DNA of 64,000 nucleotides from an uncultured Chlorobiaceae bacterium (GCA_903843305.1 CAIMPI010000033.1:52286-116285); one strand, 5' to 3'; shown: positions 28,135 to 38,404, counted from the first letter of the stretch. Made by a program: numbers and translations. The notes: a model not told the origin generated them from the letters alone.

Positions 28135-29004
28135 ATGGCGGAAATTACCATAGGGAACAGGATTGTGGGGGATGGACATCCCGTATTTGTTATTGCTGAA
28201 ATCGGCATCAATCATAACGGGTCGATGGATGTTGCCAAAAAACTTATTGAAGGTGCTGCACTGGCTGGTTGTGATGCTGTAAAGTTTCAGAAGCGCACTC
28301 CGGAACTCTGCGTACCGAAGGATCAGCGCGATATCGAGCGTGATACTCCGTGGGGTCGTATGAAGTATATTGATTACCGTTACAAGGTTGAGTTCGGGCG
28401 TGACGAGTACCAGGAAATAGACCGATTCAGTAAAGAGCACGGTATATTATGGTTCGCATCCTGCTGGGATGAAGAATCAGTTGATTTTATGGAACAGTTT
28501 GAGCCTCCCTGTTATAAGGCAGCTTCGGCATCACTGACTGATCTGGCGCTTCTGAAAAAAACTGCTTCAACAGGCAGACCGCTCATTATCTCTACCGGCA
28601 TGTCCACCATGGAAGAGGTAGAAAAAACGGTCGCAGAGCTGGGAACAGAAAAGCTTCTTATTGCCCACACCAATTCAACCTACCCCTCTCCGATTGACGA
28701 GCTGAACCTTCGGATGATTACAACGCTTAAAGCTCTTTATCCTTCGGTGCCGATTGGCTATTCCGGCCATGAAGTAGGGCTTTCAACCACGTGGGCGGCT
28801 GTGGCACTTGGTGCAACCTTTATTGAACGTCATGTCACCCTTGATCGAGCCATGTGGGGATCTGACCAGGCGGCATCCGTTGAACTTTCCGGAATGTCCC
28901 GGCTTGTTTCAAACATCCGTGATATTGAGAAAGCTCTTGGTGATGGTGTCAAGCGTGTCTATGACGGAGAAGCCGCCGCACGCAAAAAATTACGGCGCTC
29001 CTGA
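28135..29004 (+). CDS. NeuB-family nonulosonate synthase lacking the SAF domain
   Basis: 289 residues (MAEITIGNRI start; another ATG is at 28108). TIM-barrel blocks FVIAEIGINHNGSMDVAK, DAVKFQKRTPEL, ISTGMSTMEEVE, IAHTNSTYPSP and GYSGHEVGLSTTWAAVALG match the family that condenses phosphoenolpyruvate with a 6-carbon sugar to form sialic-acid-like sugars. The protein ends soon after the barrel, without the C-terminal antifreeze-like SAF domain that makes standard NeuB about 345 residues long. With the phosphatase upstream it suggests synthesis of a 9-carbon surface sugar, or a related aldolase-type condensation. Confidence 0.85.
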   Translation: MAEITIGNRIVGDGHPVFVIAEIGINHNGSMDVAKKLIEGAALAGCDAVKFQKRTPELCVPKDQRDIERDTPWGRMKYIDYRYKVEFGRDEYQEIDRFSKEHGILWFASCWDEESVDFMEQFEPPCYKAASASLTDLALLKKTASTGRPLIISTGMSTMEEVEKTVAELGTEKLLIAHTNSTYPSPIDELNLRMITTLKALYPSVPIGYSGHEVGLSTTWAAVALGATFIERHVTLDRAMWGSDQAASVELSGMSRLVSNIRDIEKALGDGVKRVYDGEAAARKKLRRS

Positions 29005-29063
29005 CCTTGTGATTTATATATCTGTGAAAAAAATTATGAATTCACTTAATAAAGCATCGCATT

Positions 29064-30950
29064 ATGACCAACATCAATACTAATGGCACTATGCCTGTCC
29101 AGGAGTTTGAATACAAGGCTGAAATGAAGCAGCTTCTGGATCTTATTGTTCATTCACTTTATACCCATCCTGAAATTTATCTCCGGGAGCTTATTTCAAA
29201 CGCTTCCGATGCGTTGAGCAAAGTGCGTTTCAATGCACTGACTGATCAGGATATCCTTGACAAGGAGGCAGAGCTTGCCATCAGGATAAGCATCGATTCC
29301 AAAGAGATGACTTTTGTCATTGAAGACAGTGGTATCGGCATGACGGAAGAGGAGCTGATTGCAAATCTCGGAACGGTCGCAAAATCCGGGACGCTCAGCT
29401 TTATGCAGTCCCTGAAAGAGCAGCAGAAACAACTTGATGGTAACCTCATCGGCCAGTTTGGTGTCGGATTCTACTCAGTATTTATGGTCACCGAGGAGGT
29501 CACTGTTGAGACCAGAAGTGCTCTGCCGGGTTCCCAGGGGTACCGCTGGCGCTCTGGTGGTCAGGGTACTTACACGATTGAAAAGATTGAAAAAGCTGAG
29601 CGTGGCACGAAAATCTCCTTCAAACTCAAGGAGGAGCACAAAGAGTTTGCCGAAGAGTACCGCGTTGAGCAGATCATCAAAAAATACTCTAACTTCGTTG
29701 ACTTTCCTATCTACCTCGGTGAAAAGCAGGTCAACAGTATTACGGCGCTCTGGCAGCGCTCAAAGAGTGAGCTGAAGGATGAAGAGGTTAATGAGTTCTA
29801 CAAATTTATTGCCAACGATTATAATGAACCGCTTGACTATCTGCCTGTTTCAGTCGAAGGCATGGTCACCTTCAAGGCTCTCCTGTTCCTGCCAAAAGAG
29901 GCGCCACCTGAGATGCTTTACCGGCAGAGTGAACTCGAAAATCGTGGCCCGCAGCTCTATGTAAAAAAAGTGCTGATCCAGAATGAATGCCGTGACCTTC
30001 TGCCCGAATACCTTCGTTTTATCTCTGGTGTTGTCGATACCGAAGACCTTTCGCTCAATGTGTCACGCGAGGTGGTGCAGTCGAGCCCGGTAATGGCAAA
30101 GATCCGGCAGATTCTTACCGGCAAGATTCTTGGCTGGTTTGAAACGCTTGCCAAAGAGCAGCCTGAAAAGTTCAAAACCTTTTACAAGGCATTTGGTCCT
30201 ATTATCAAGATTGGGCTGAATACGGACTTTACAAATCGCGACAAACTTATCGAACTGCTGCGATTTGAAAGTACAAAGACGGACGAAGGGGCATACGTGA
30301 CGTTCAGGGAATACACAGAAAGAATGGGCGCTGATCAAAAAGAAATCTACTACCATTCAGGAAGCAGCCGGAGTCAGCTTCTTGCTCACCCTAATCTTGA
30401 ATATTTCCAGGATATGGGTATCGAGGTGTTGCTGCTCAGCGATCCTGTTGATGTTTTTGTTATTCCCTCAATTCATGAATATGACAAGAAGCCTCTCAAG
30501 TCGATTGAAAAGGCAGATATTGATTTTTCGAAACAGAAGAGTGAAAAAGCAGAACCACTTGCAGAGAATCTTCTTGAGCCTGTGCTGAAGCTTTTCCGTG
30601 AAACACTTGGCGATCAGATTGAGGATGTTATTGAGTCACACCGGCTTGTTAACTCTCCGGTAACACTGGTAAGTGGCAAGGATGGGCTTGACAGCCAGAT
30701 GGAAAAGATGATGAAGATGATGCAGAGTAACCTGCCTGCGGCAAAAAGAATTCTTGAGGTCAATACGTCACATCCGATTATCCGCAATCTTGCTGGAATG
30801 ATCATGGCGAACGCCAACAATCCTCTGATCAAAACCGCCATGAAGCAGCTTTATGAAGGCGCTCTGTTTCTGGAGGGAGGTCTTGACTCTACCACTGCAT
30901 TTTTGTCAAGAATGAACGAGTTAATCGAGGCGGCGACTCTTTCCAGATAA
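29064..30950 (+). CDS. htpG: Chaperone HtpG (Hsp90)
   Basis: 628 residues. GHKL ATPase domain: [30 protein letters not shown] and [13 protein letters not shown]. Middle and C-terminal domains follow at the normal length. Hsp90 folds or remodels client proteins in the cytoplasm. No heat-shock inverted repeat was recognised in the short upstream gap. Confidence 0.97.
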   Translation: MTNINTNGTMPVQEFEYKAEMKQLLDLIVHSLYTHPEIYLRELISNASDALSKVRFNALTDQDILDKEAELAIRISIDSKEMTFVIEDSGIGMTEEELIANLGTVAKSGTLSFMQSLKEQQKQLDGNLIGQFGVGFYSVFMVTEEVTVETRSALPGSQGYRWRSGGQGTYTIEKIEKAERGTKISFKLKEEHKEFAEEYRVEQIIKKYSNFVDFPIYLGEKQVNSITALWQRSKSELKDEEVNEFYKFIANDYNEPLDYLPVSVEGMVTFKALLFLPKEAPPEMLYRQSELENRGPQLYVKKVLIQNECRDLLPEYLRFISGVVDTEDLSLNVSREVVQSSPVMAKIRQILTGKILGWFETLAKEQPEKFKTFYKAFGPIIKIGLNTDFTNRDKLIELLRFESTKTDEGAYVTFREYTERMGADQKEIYYHSGSSRSQLLAHPNLEYFQDMGIEVLLLSDPVDVFVIPSIHEYDKKPLKSIEKADIDFSKQKSEKAEPLAENLLEPVLKLFRETLGDQIEDVIESHRLVNSPVTLVSGKDGLDSQMEKMMKMMQSNLPAAKRILEVNTSHPIIRNLAGMIMANANNPLIKTAMKQLYEGALFLEGGLDSTTAFLSRMNELIEAATLSR

Positions 30951-30981
30951 GAGGATTCAAAAACTTTTAAATAGTGAATGC

Positions 30982-31860
30982 GTGAATAAGGGAAGGGATT
31001 TTGACGAAAGGGCCGTTAAGGTTTTTCAGAAAAAAGAGATAACCGAGCATTATATTTACAAGAATCTTTCCGGCAGGGTGTCCGGTGTCAAGAATCGCCG
31101 AATACTCTCCCAGATTGCTGACGATGAAATGCGTCATTACAACGTCTGGAAAACCTATTCCAGAAAGGATATCAGTCCGGATCGTTTCAAGGTATGGCTT
31201 TATACACTGATAAGTATGGTGTTTGGTTTTACTTTTGGCATCAAGCTGATGGAAAATGGTGAAAAAAGGGCTCATGCCGTATACAGTCGTATTCCGGGTT
31301 CATTCAAGGAGATCAACGGTATCGTCAGTGATGAGGAAGAACATGAGCAGGCACTGCTGATGCTGCTTGATGAAGAGCGCATGAAATACACAGGTTCCAT
31401 TGTGCTTGGTCTGAACGATGCGCTCGTGGAGCTGATGGGGGTGCTGGCAGGCCTTACTTTTGCCATTCACAATACAACCGCAGTGGCGTTGACTGCTTCA
31501 ATTACCGGCATTGCCGCCGCTCTTTCCATGGCATCGTCCGCTTACCTTTCAACAAAAACAGATCCGGGCGGGAAAAACCCTTTCGTAGCCTCTTTGTATA
31601 CAGGAGGTGCCTATATTATTACCGTATTGGCGATGATTACCCCCTATCTCGTTTTTGAAGATCGCTATATCTGCCTCGGTATTTCGTTTTTCATCGCGAT
31701 CTGTATCATAGGGTTTTTCAATTATTATATTTCCGTTGCCCAGAATCTGCCTTTCAAAAGCCGCTTTTTAGGAATGGTTGGGTTGAGTTTTACCGTTGCA
31801 GCCCTGAGTTTTCTGGCTGGCTATGCTATCCACTATGTATTTCCTGATATCTTGATGTAA
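30982..31860 (+). CDS. Rubrerythrin-VIT1 fusion (Er-VIT/MbfA-type iron exporter)
   Basis: 292 residues starting at GTG 30982. The N-terminal half (about 1-135) is a rubrerythrin-like diiron helix bundle with E/H ligands ([33 protein letters not shown]). The C-terminal half is a VIT1/CCC1 membrane domain ([19 protein letters not shown], then four more helices). Such fusions export or sequester Fe2+ and protect against peroxide stress, useful in an anaerobe with a large Fe-S content. It starts 31 nt after htpG and may be co-transcribed. Confidence 0.88.
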   Translation: MNKGRDFDERAVKVFQKKEITEHYIYKNLSGRVSGVKNRRILSQIADDEMRHYNVWKTYSRKDISPDRFKVWLYTLISMVFGFTFGIKLMENGEKRAHAVYSRIPGSFKEINGIVSDEEEHEQALLMLLDEERMKYTGSIVLGLNDALVELMGVLAGLTFAIHNTTAVALTASITGIAAALSMASSAYLSTKTDPGGKNPFVASLYTGGAYIITVLAMITPYLVFEDRYICLGISFFIAICIIGFFNYYISVAQNLPFKSRFLGMVGLSFTVAALSFLAGYAIHYVFPDILM

Positions 31861-31868
31861 TTCCGCTC

Positions 31869-33422
31869 TCAGGCTATGACCGATTGCAGCAGTGAAGCAA
31901 TTGCTGCTGCGTCGACTTTCTGCTCCGTGTTAATTTCCAGTGTTATTTCCATTTCTTCGGCGGTAAGTGCCTCCTGCGTTTCGAGCTGTGAATCAAGCAC
32001 AGCGTTGTCGGCATCAGAGGCATCGTTACCCCTCATGGAGCGTTGCTCTACTCTTTCCATGAGTACTTTTTCGGAAGCTGAAAAGCGTAGAATTTTACAG
32101 GGAATGCTGAATGTTTCGGCCATATCCATGAACAGTTTCCGCTTTTGAGCCTTCAGGAATGTTGCATCGACTATGACGGATATATCCGCTCTGAGGCAGA
32201 GCCTGGCTATATCGAGCAGTCTGTTGTAGGTTTTGCTGTTGATTTCATCCGTATAAAGCAGTGCGTTTTGTTTGTTCCGTTCAAGTGGCTTGAGGTCAGC
32301 GAGTCTTTTCCGTTCAATATCCGAGCGAATATGTACGCATCGCATTGCTTCTGCAATTTCACTGGAAGCCGTTGTTTTTCCGCTTCCCGAAACGCCACAG
32401 GTCAGTATGAGAAGTGGTTTTTTTTTCAGCGTGTAGCCCTGTGCAAGCCTGATATATGAACGGTGTTCTTCAAGAATTTCTTGAGACTGGCCATTGCCAC
32501 AGGTCTGTGCATAGCGTATTGCAGTTACTTTAGCTCTTACCATAGCGCGATAAAGGGCATAAAAGAAAAGCAGGGGGAGTGCGCTGTAATCGCCCGTCAC
32601 CATCAGGTAGTTGTTCAGGAGTCTCCAGGCCAGCCGCAGTTCTCCGCCATGGTCAAGGTCCATGAAGAGAAACGCAAGATCACTGATGACGTCAATATTG
32701 CTGAGGTGCTCATTAAATTCGATACAGTCAAAGAGAAAAATCCGGTTTTGCCACAATACCATATTGCCGGTGTGCATATCCCCATGGCACTGACGGATAA
32801 ACCCTCCGCTTTTCCGCTGTAACAAAAGAGGGTAGAGCCGTTGATGCTCCCGAAGGGTCCACTCTTTCAGTTTTTCAAGCTGATCAATTTCAGTTTGATT
32901 CAGGGCGATCGACTCCATAGCAATAAAATTCTGCAGCATCGGTATAACAAGATTATCCGGATCGCCGCAACCACTCTCCGGATTCACAGAGGGTAGTGAG
33001 GCATGAAAGCCCGCGATTATACTGGCAAGATTATCAATATGTTGCTCTGTGAGCAGCTTTTGAGCAAGCATCCTGTCAAGCTCCATCGTACGGTCAAACC
33101 GCACCATTTTAACTGCGTAGTCGACAACTTCGTCTCCTGCGGCGTCAAGAAGAAAAGTCTTTCCAACCCGAACAACTGGTACCACAGAGAGATAGATTTC
33201 AGGGCAGAGTCTTCGGTTAAGGCGAAGCTCCTCGTTACAGAAGTGACAGCGTTTTTCAAGGGTTGAAAAATCCAGAAATCCGAGGTTAAGCGGCTTTTTG
33301 ATTTTGTAGGCAAGCGACTCTGTAAGAAAAATCCAGGAAATATGAGTCTCAACAACTTCAATGGTTTCTGAAGCATGAGGATATGCTCCGGGATTGCTCA
33401 ATGCCTCAACCAGGGATGTCAT
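31869..33422 (-). CDS. Fused aminoglycoside-phosphotransferase-like and P-loop kinase protein
   Basis: 517 residues in two parts. The N-terminal 330 residues are a protein-kinase-like/APH fold with the catalytic CHGDMHTGNMVLW and the metal-binding FDCIEFNEHLSNIDV (COG2187). The C-terminal part is a small P-loop kinase with Walker A CGVSGSGKTT and IRSDIERKRL (COG0645, AAA_33). The pair occurs fused in many bacteria. Its substrate is unsettled. Not a resistance gene by context. Confidence 0.85.
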   Translation of the reverse strand: MTSLVEALSNPGAYPHASETIEVVETHISWIFLTESLAYKIKKPLNLGFLDFSTLEKRCHFCNEELRLNRRLCPEIYLSVVPVVRVGKTFLLDAAGDEVVDYAVKMVRFDRTMELDRMLAQKLLTEQHIDNLASIIAGFHASLPSVNPESGCGDPDNLVIPMLQNFIAMESIALNQTEIDQLEKLKEWTLREHQRLYPLLLQRKSGGFIRQCHGDMHTGNMVLWQNRIFLFDCIEFNEHLSNIDVISDLAFLFMDLDHGGELRLAWRLLNNYLMVTGDYSALPLLFFYALYRAMVRAKVTAIRYAQTCGNGQSQEILEEHRSYIRLAQGYTLKKKPLLILTCGVSGSGKTTASSEIAEAMRCVHIRSDIERKRLADLKPLERNKQNALLYTDEINSKTYNRLLDIARLCLRADISVIVDATFLKAQKRKLFMDMAETFSIPCKILRFSASEKVLMERVEQRSMRGNDASDADNAVLDSQLETQEALTAEEMEITLEINTEQKVDAAAIASLLQSVIA

Positions 33423-33590
33423 AGGCTTATCAATAATAAAATACCGAAAAGAACTTCATTTAATATACAGGAGGGAAGTGACGCAGGCAAGAAACGTGGA
33501 GGCGAATGGATTACTTTAAAAAAAATGTAAATTAACTTTTCATTGCAGAGATATGCCGCTTCATCACATTCATGTAGTCAACTAACCATT

Positions 33591-34076
33591 ATGATACATC
33601 TTACAAGGATACTTTGTCCTACCGATTATTCACCCACATCGGATAATGCCGTGCGTTATGCCGTTGAATTTGCCCGGAAAGTAGGCGCTCATGTCAGGTT
33701 TGTGCATATCCTTTCTCCCGGAACTGTTCCCGAAAAACCTGCTATCGTTCCCGGAGATTCCGCAGCTCCTGTGGTTCCTGCAGAGCAGCCGGATGAAGAT
33801 GGTGATGTTCTTCCTGATAATTTTTCCAAGGTACTGATGGCTGAGAAAAAGAAAGGGTTGAATGCAGATTTCCGTGTTCTCAAGGGGGAAGCTCCCAAGG
33901 TTATCGCTGAACAGGCAAGCTCATGGGGTGCCGATCTTATCATAATGGGTTCTCATGGCCGTACGGGTCTCCAGAGGATTATGATGGGCAGTGTGGCTGA
34001 AGAGGTATTTCGTTGTTCTGACATTCCTGTATTGCTGGTCAAAGAGCAGGCCGCTGCCAAGATTACGGTTGAATGA
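33591..34076 (+). CDS. Universal stress protein (UspA family)
   Basis: 161 residues from the ATG at 33591. LTRILCPTDYSPTSDNAVRYAVEFA start and the nucleotide motif GSHGRTGLQRIMMGSVAEEV with SDIPVLLV at the end. The G-2x-G-9x-G(S) loop predicts ATP binding. The insert EKPAIVPGDS ... PDNF is acidic and longer than usual. It precedes the fumarase gene by 48 bp. Confidence 0.9.
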   Translation: MIHLTRILCPTDYSPTSDNAVRYAVEFARKVGAHVRFVHILSPGTVPEKPAIVPGDSAAPVVPAEQPDEDGDVLPDNFSKVLMAEKKKGLNADFRVLKGEAPKVIAEQASSWGADLIIMGSHGRTGLQRIMMGSVAEEVFRCSDIPVLLVKEQAAAKITVE

Positions 34077-34124
34077 CCAGTTGCCATATCCAAAGTTTCT
34101 CTCAATTTTAGTCTTTTAAATGCT

Positions 34125-35657
34125 ATGGAAAATTTCAGGGAATCAATCCTTGCGCTTATTACTGAAACATCGGCCAACCTGCCGAGTGATATTCGTTGTG
34201 CACTTGCTGCCGCTATTGACCGTGAGGATCCCGCCTCTCAGGCCGGTCTTGCCATGTCAACCATCTCGGTTAATATTGATATGGCCGTTGACAATGTTTC
34301 GCCGGTTTGCCAGGATACCGGCATGCCGACATTTTTCATTCACACACCACGAGGCGCCGATCAGCTTCTCATGAAACAGGAGATTGAAGCCGCCGTCGCG
34401 GAAGCTTCCCGAACAGGCAAGCTTCGTCCCAATGCGGTTGATGCTTTCAGCGGCAAGAACTCCGGCAATAATTTAGGTTGCCATTTTCCCGTTATTCATT
34501 TTGAGCCATGGGAAAAGGATGAAATCGAGGTGAAGCTTATTTTGAAAGGCGGAGGCTGCGAAAACAAAAATATTCAGTACTCACTGCCTGATGAGATTCC
34601 CGGTCTTGGAAGCGCTTCGCGTGACCTTGATGGTGTTCGCAAATGTCTGCTTCATGCTGTTTACCAGGCTCAGGGGCAGGGATGTAGTCCCGGAGTTATT
34701 GGCGTAGGCATCGGGGGAGATCGTACCAGTGGCTTTGACCTTGCCAAAAAGCAGCTTTTCCGTACTATTGAAGATCGTAACCCTGACACTGAACTTGATG
34801 CCCTCGAACAGGAAATTCTGGAAAAAGCAAACACTTTGGATATCGGTCCCATGGGGTTCGGCGGAAAAACCACACTCTTTGGCTGTAAAATTGGAAAATC
34901 GCACCGTGTTCCAGCAAGCTTTTTTGTCTCTGTTGCCTATAACTGCTGGGCATACCGAAGGCTTGGTGTAATGCTTGATCCGACCACAGGTTCTATTAAA
35001 CGATGGTACTACAGGGATAACGACGAGATCAAACGCATGGCTAAAGGCGAAGGTATGCCGCTGACCGGAAAAGAGGTGGTTCTGCAGGCTCCGATCACGG
35101 AAGAGCAGATACGCAGCCTGAAGGTAGGCGATGTTGTACTTGTCAATGGCACCATGCACACCGGTCGTGATGCGTTCCACCACTATATCATGCACCACGA
35201 TCTGCCCGCCGGTCTTGATACGACGGGTGGTGTTCTCTTCCATTGCGGGCCGGTTATCATGAAAAACGAGGATGGAAGTTACCGGGTGACCGCTGCCGGT
35301 CCCACCACATCGATACGTGAAGAGCCATTCCAGGCAGACGTTATCAAAAAACTTGGACTGAGAGTTATTATCGGAAAAGGGGGTATGGGGCCGAAAACCC
35401 TCAAAGGATTGCAGGAGTATGGGGCCGTTTACCTCAATGCCATCGGCGGTGCAGCACAATACTATGCCCGCTGCATTGAAAAAGTGACTGGTGTTGATTT
35501 TCTTGAAGAAATGGGCGTGCCCGAAGCCATGTGGCATCTGGAGGTAAATTCATTTCCGGCTATTGTCACCATGGATGCGAATGGCAACAGCTTGCACAGT
35601 TTGATAGAAGAAGAGTCATTCCGTCAACTCAGCACTTTCGCCACTGACGCGCACTGA
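34125..35657 (+). CDS. Class I (Fe-S) fumarate hydratase
   Basis: 510 residues with both halves fused: alpha part (to about 290) with PVCQDTGMPTFF and GGGCENKN, beta part with VLVNGTMHTGRDAFHH and FHCGPVI. The three conserved cysteines that hold the 4Fe-4S cluster are present in these motifs. It interconverts fumarate and malate; in green sulfur bacteria it runs in the reverse TCA cycle. It is oxygen-sensitive, fitting an anaerobe. Full length. Confidence 0.95.
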   Translation: MENFRESILALITETSANLPSDIRCALAAAIDREDPASQAGLAMSTISVNIDMAVDNVSPVCQDTGMPTFFIHTPRGADQLLMKQEIEAAVAEASRTGKLRPNAVDAFSGKNSGNNLGCHFPVIHFEPWEKDEIEVKLILKGGGCENKNIQYSLPDEIPGLGSASRDLDGVRKCLLHAVYQAQGQGCSPGVIGVGIGGDRTSGFDLAKKQLFRTIEDRNPDTELDALEQEILEKANTLDIGPMGFGGKTTLFGCKIGKSHRVPASFFVSVAYNCWAYRRLGVMLDPTTGSIKRWYYRDNDEIKRMAKGEGMPLTGKEVVLQAPITEEQIRSLKVGDVVLVNGTMHTGRDAFHHYIMHHDLPAGLDTTGGVLFHCGPVIMKNEDGSYRVTAAGPTTSIREEPFQADVIKKLGLRVIIGKGGMGPKTLKGLQEYGAVYLNAIGGAAQYYARCIEKVTGVDFLEEMGVPEAMWHLEVNSFPAIVTMDANGNSLHSLIEEESFRQLSTFATDAH

Positions 35658-35763
35658 CACTTTTCCGGCCGGGCCATGCACTGCTGGCTGGATGAGTGAA
35701 CAGCGCTTTGCCATCAATAAAGCCAGGATGCTGCCGCATCAACGAGCTTTCTTAGGGAGTTGA

Positions 35764-35857
35764 ACGCATCGATACGCGCTTTGCGCTACTCGGCGACCGG
35801 ATTTGGTGGATTGGTCATATCGCCGGTCGCTGAGTAGGCCGAAGGCCGTATCGAAGC
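35764..35857. repeat. About 90-bp dispersed palindromic element, copy 2
   Basis: Left arm GCATCGATACGCGCTTTGCG and inverted right arm GCTTCGATACGGCCTTCGGC, each continuing into CTACTC[AG]GCGACCGG, pair over about 35 bp. Same design as 14899-14988. Confidence 0.6.
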
Positions 35858-35858
35858 G

Positions 35859-35890
35859 CCCTCACTACCGCTCACCAAAATGTTGTAACT
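35859..35890 (+). repeat. 32-bp direct repeat, left copy
   Basis: Matches 38405-38436 at 29 of 32 positions (begins CCCTCACTACCG). The two copies bracket TR-2, the reverse transcriptase and the HRDC gene, about 2.5 kb apart. Confidence 0.5.
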
Positions 35891-36024
35891 GCAGCTTTGT
35901 CAAGCTCGTCAACCCGTGCTGATTGATAAGGCCTATATTGCTATGGGGTATGTTCATCCATTGTCACGCTCTTTTTGAAGATTGCGAAATACTTCGATTG
36001 AGGCACAAATTAACGTTTCTTTTT

Positions 36025-36211
36025 TCAAAACTTGCCAGTTCTCAGACGCCAATTCTTTGGATCGCGATTGAGATGCATGATGGCACCGATACGAATAGCA
36101 TCACTGCCTACTCTGTAAAGTACGCCAACCGAGTCCAGGGCATTGTTCATTGTAATAATCCACCGCCTCAGCAAATTCTTCTTCCGCAAAGGAGAGAACG
36201 ATAATATTCAT
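36025..36211 (-). pseudogene. ParE/RelE-type toxin gene with internal deletion
   Basis: Starts MNIIVLSFAEEEFAEAVDYY with an ATGA overlap to the antitoxin stop. After QCPGLG it shifts frame and ends. In another frame the toxin C-terminus follows directly (VLYRVGSDAIRIGAIMHLNRD). About 30-40 codons of the middle are missing. The toxin is therefore inactive while its antitoxin is intact. Confidence 0.8.
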
Positions 36212-36432
36212 CTCTGATTGATCCTTGCAAAAACATCTTCTGCTGATGAAGCCTTGATTTCACCACGGTCATAAGCTTCAAATCGTGATTCAACCTCTTC
36301 TGCCCATGCAGCATCGACGGTATTGAGAGCGGCATCATCAAAACTCTGAAAAAGTTTTTCGATAAGCTCTGCTCTCTCTACTGGAAGCAACTCAAGAGCA
36401 TCTTTGAAAATACGTTCTGCAACTGCTGTCAT
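36208..36432 (-). CDS. Orphaned addiction-module antitoxin, CHP02574 family
   Basis: 74 residues from MTAVAERIFKDALELLPVERAELIEKLFQS to AEDVFARINQR. Same family as the antitoxin at 9584. Intact, but its toxin is deleted. Antitoxin retention without toxin is common in decaying modules. Confidence 0.85.
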   Translation of the reverse strand: MTAVAERIFKDALELLPVERAELIEKLFQSFDDAALNTVDAAWAEEVESRFEAYDRGEIKASSAEDVFARINQR

Positions 36433-36696
36433 ATTGTTATCCTTAACATTATCTTTGCCATGGCGCGACACTTTTTCGAGTAAACGGGTGACATTGTAAT
36501 TCAACCGAACTGCTTCTTGGCAATTTATGAAGAACAGTGGTTTGTTATCAAGAAAAAAATGCCCGTCATCTTCGAAACGGCTATCCGGCTCGTCCTACCA
36601 ATGCCGGGCATCGTATGTGGCGCTCTTTGCCCTGAAACAATACAGGGGCAGGGTCATCAATCTGTTCAGAGGCAGTCATCCGACTTTGCTTTTGAG

Positions 36697-36826
36697 CTAC
36701 GGGACGAAGACCAGGCGGAAGCCAACATTGTTGTTCCTGTTGTCGGGTGCGTTGTTGTTGCGATTCGCCGACCGACAGTTCTCGGCGTTGTTGTTCCAGC
36801 TCCCGCCACGAATTACACGGTTCGAA
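36697..36826 (-). repeat. Template repeat TR-2 of DGR-2
   Basis: 130 bp, minus strand, beginning 17 nt past the reverse transcriptase stop. In target frame it reads [20 protein letters not shown] then [20 protein letters not shown]-rich at every position that varies in VR-2. Position 3' of the reverse transcriptase differs from DGR-1. Confidence 0.95.
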
Positions 36827-36842
36827 CCCACGACTGATGCCC

Positions 36843-37847
36843 TTATTCCTCACTGGCCACAAGTGTACTGTACACATTTTTTCTGAATTCTCTTGCATTG
36901 GCGTATTCTGTAAATGCAACCAACGGCATGACGTGGTTTGCGAACTGCTTTTGTGACCAAAGCCCCGTTTGCAGGTGCGCATCATAAAGCAGGGATGTGG
37001 CAACAAAGCGTTTTTTGCTTCTCGGTGCAAGCCTCACTTGCTTTTCATAGAGCAGATAGCCCAGAAACGGCAACCCTTTTCTGTTTTCGTTCAGGCAAAA
37101 GGGCTTCAGCAGAAGCAGCAGCTCTCTTGCGATAAACTCCTGAAACCTGTAGCCCATCGCCAGCAACGCCTTTTTATCGTGATGCCACAACACCATGTCG
37201 TCCATATACCGAACGTAGGCAGGAACTTGTAATACCTGTTTTACATAATAGTCAGCCACAGACAGATAGTGGTTGGCAAAGTACTGGCTTGTCAGATTGC
37301 CAATCGGAACACTTTTCTGCCCGGCAGTGGAGTAGCTGTCAATAATCTGCCCGAACAGCAGCAACAGAGACTGATCCTTGAAAAGACGGTGAAGCTGTTG
37401 TTTCAGGATTGCGTGGTCAATGCTCTCAAAATATTTGCGGACATCAAGTTTTAAAAACCACCGGTACCGCTGATTATAATGCCTCGCCTTGTCGAGGGCG
37501 GCATAAGTGCCTTTTCCGGAACGACTGGCAAAACTGCTTGCAATCTGATGGTTTTCAAAAGAGGCATGGCAGACATTCATGAGCGCATGATGCAGAACTC
37601 GTTGCGCAAAAGGGGTGGCACAAATAAGCCGTTTTTTGGGGTCGTAAATGGTGAAGGTGTGATAATTGCCCGTCTCCACCACGCCTGAAGTAATTTGATA
37701 CTTCAACCTCTGCAAATTTACCTGCAACTGCTTTCTGAAGGCGAAGACATAAGGTTTGGAATGCTTCCCTTTTTGCGCCTTGTAAAAGGCTTTGTAGAGG
37801 TTATTCAGATCTGCAATCTGTTCAAGCAACTGCCCCTGGCGCTTCAT
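36843..37847 (-). CDS. DGR reverse transcriptase (DGR-2)
   Basis: 334 residues from the ATG at 37847, which overlaps the HRDC gene by 26 bp. Motifs: [14 protein letters not shown] (131-144), [17 protein letters not shown] (179-195, GxxxSQ signature) and [11 protein letters not shown] (211-221, catalytic YMDD at 214-217). It has early motif [14 protein letters not shown]. It is shorter than the DGR-1 enzyme and only distantly alike, indicating a separate lineage. A longer frame opens upstream, but the chosen start fits the family length. Confidence 0.94.
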   Translation of the reverse strand: MKRQGQLLEQIADLNNLYKAFYKAQKGKHSKPYVFAFRKQLQVNLQRLKYQITSGVVETGNYHTFTIYDPKKRLICATPFAQRVLHHALMNVCHASFENHQIASSFASRSGKGTYAALDKARHYNQRYRWFLKLDVRKYFESIDHAILKQQLHRLFKDQSLLLLFGQIIDSYSTAGQKSVPIGNLTSQYFANHYLSVADYYVKQVLQVPAYVRYMDDMVLWHHDKKALLAMGYRFQEFIARELLLLLKPFCLNENRKGLPFLGYLLYEKQVRLAPRSKKRFVATSLLYDAHLQTGLWSQKQFANHVMPLVAFTEYANAREFRKNVYSTLVASEE

Positions 37848-38283
37848 CGGCTTCCGGGTTTGCAATAAAATAGTGAGCAAAACGCTCGACCTTCTTCTCG
37901 CCAATTCCCTTTATACCCAACATGCTCTTGACGGTGATCTCCTCAAGTTTTGCAAGCTCGGCAAGCTCTTCGTCGGTAAACACAATAAACGCCGATACCC
38001 CTTCCGTTGCTGCCACCTGTTTTCGAATGGCACGCAGATTCGAGAACTTCTGAAAGGTTGGTTCATCAAGCACCTGGCGGTAATCAACCTTGGCCTTGCT
38101 CTCTGTCGCGACGTTGACGGCAGTCTCAAGGTAACGCACACAAAAGCACCAGCAGGCTCCGTTGTCGTTGCTGATCAGCTTTTGCTCGATTTCCAGAATT
38201 TTATGCGCCTTCAGAAAAGTGTTCATCTCCTGCTGGGCTGAGCCGTTATCACCGACTGGTATGGTAAACAGTTTTATCTGCAT
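37822..38283 (-). CDS. HRDC-domain DGR accessory protein
   Basis: 153 residues from the ATG at 38283 (MQIKLFTIPVGDNGSAQQEM). N-terminal part: LKAHKILEIEQKLI and WCFCVRYLE, as in proteins found next to DGR enzymes. C-terminal HRDC helical nucleic-acid-binding domain (about 80-140): LRAIRKQVAATEGVSAFIVF ... GIKGIGEKKVERFAHYF. It takes the place of Avd and probably binds the TR RNA or the enzyme. Overlap with the reverse transcriptase gene implies coupled translation. Function is known by association only. Confidence 0.88.
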   Translation of the reverse strand: MQIKLFTIPVGDNGSAQQEMNTFLKAHKILEIEQKLISNDNGACWCFCVRYLETAVNVATESKAKVDYRQVLDEPTFQKFSNLRAIRKQVAATEGVSAFIVFTDEELAELAKLEEITVKSMLGIKGIGEKKVERFAHYFIANPEADEAPGAVA

Positions 38284-38404
38284 GGTGGTAAATGTTGTGT
38301 AACCCTGAATGAGATTGTCGCTTTTCAAAAAAAACGACGGACCACCTTCGGTGGTCATTTCTGTTGTCGCTGGTTACGCAAAATTATGGCGCACGTCCGT
38401 TCGT

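Larger units (their letters stand above)
35658..36024. other. Intergenic region with palindromic repeat
   Basis: Holds the dispersed palindrome 35764-35857 and the left copy of a 32-bp direct repeat (35859-35890) whose partner lies beside VR-2. No gene is seen on either strand. Confidence 0.5.

Noticed and set aside
34581..35537. Long minus-strand frame opposite the fumarase gene
   Set aside because: It is a shadow of a well-conserved full-length class I fumarase.
36527..36886. Plus-strand frames over TR-2
   Set aside because: Antisense to the template repeat; no ribosome site or homology pattern.
36581..37030. Minus-strand frame reading through TR-2
   Set aside because: It is out of frame with both the target and the reverse transcriptase and is open only because AAC-rich template DNA lacks stops.
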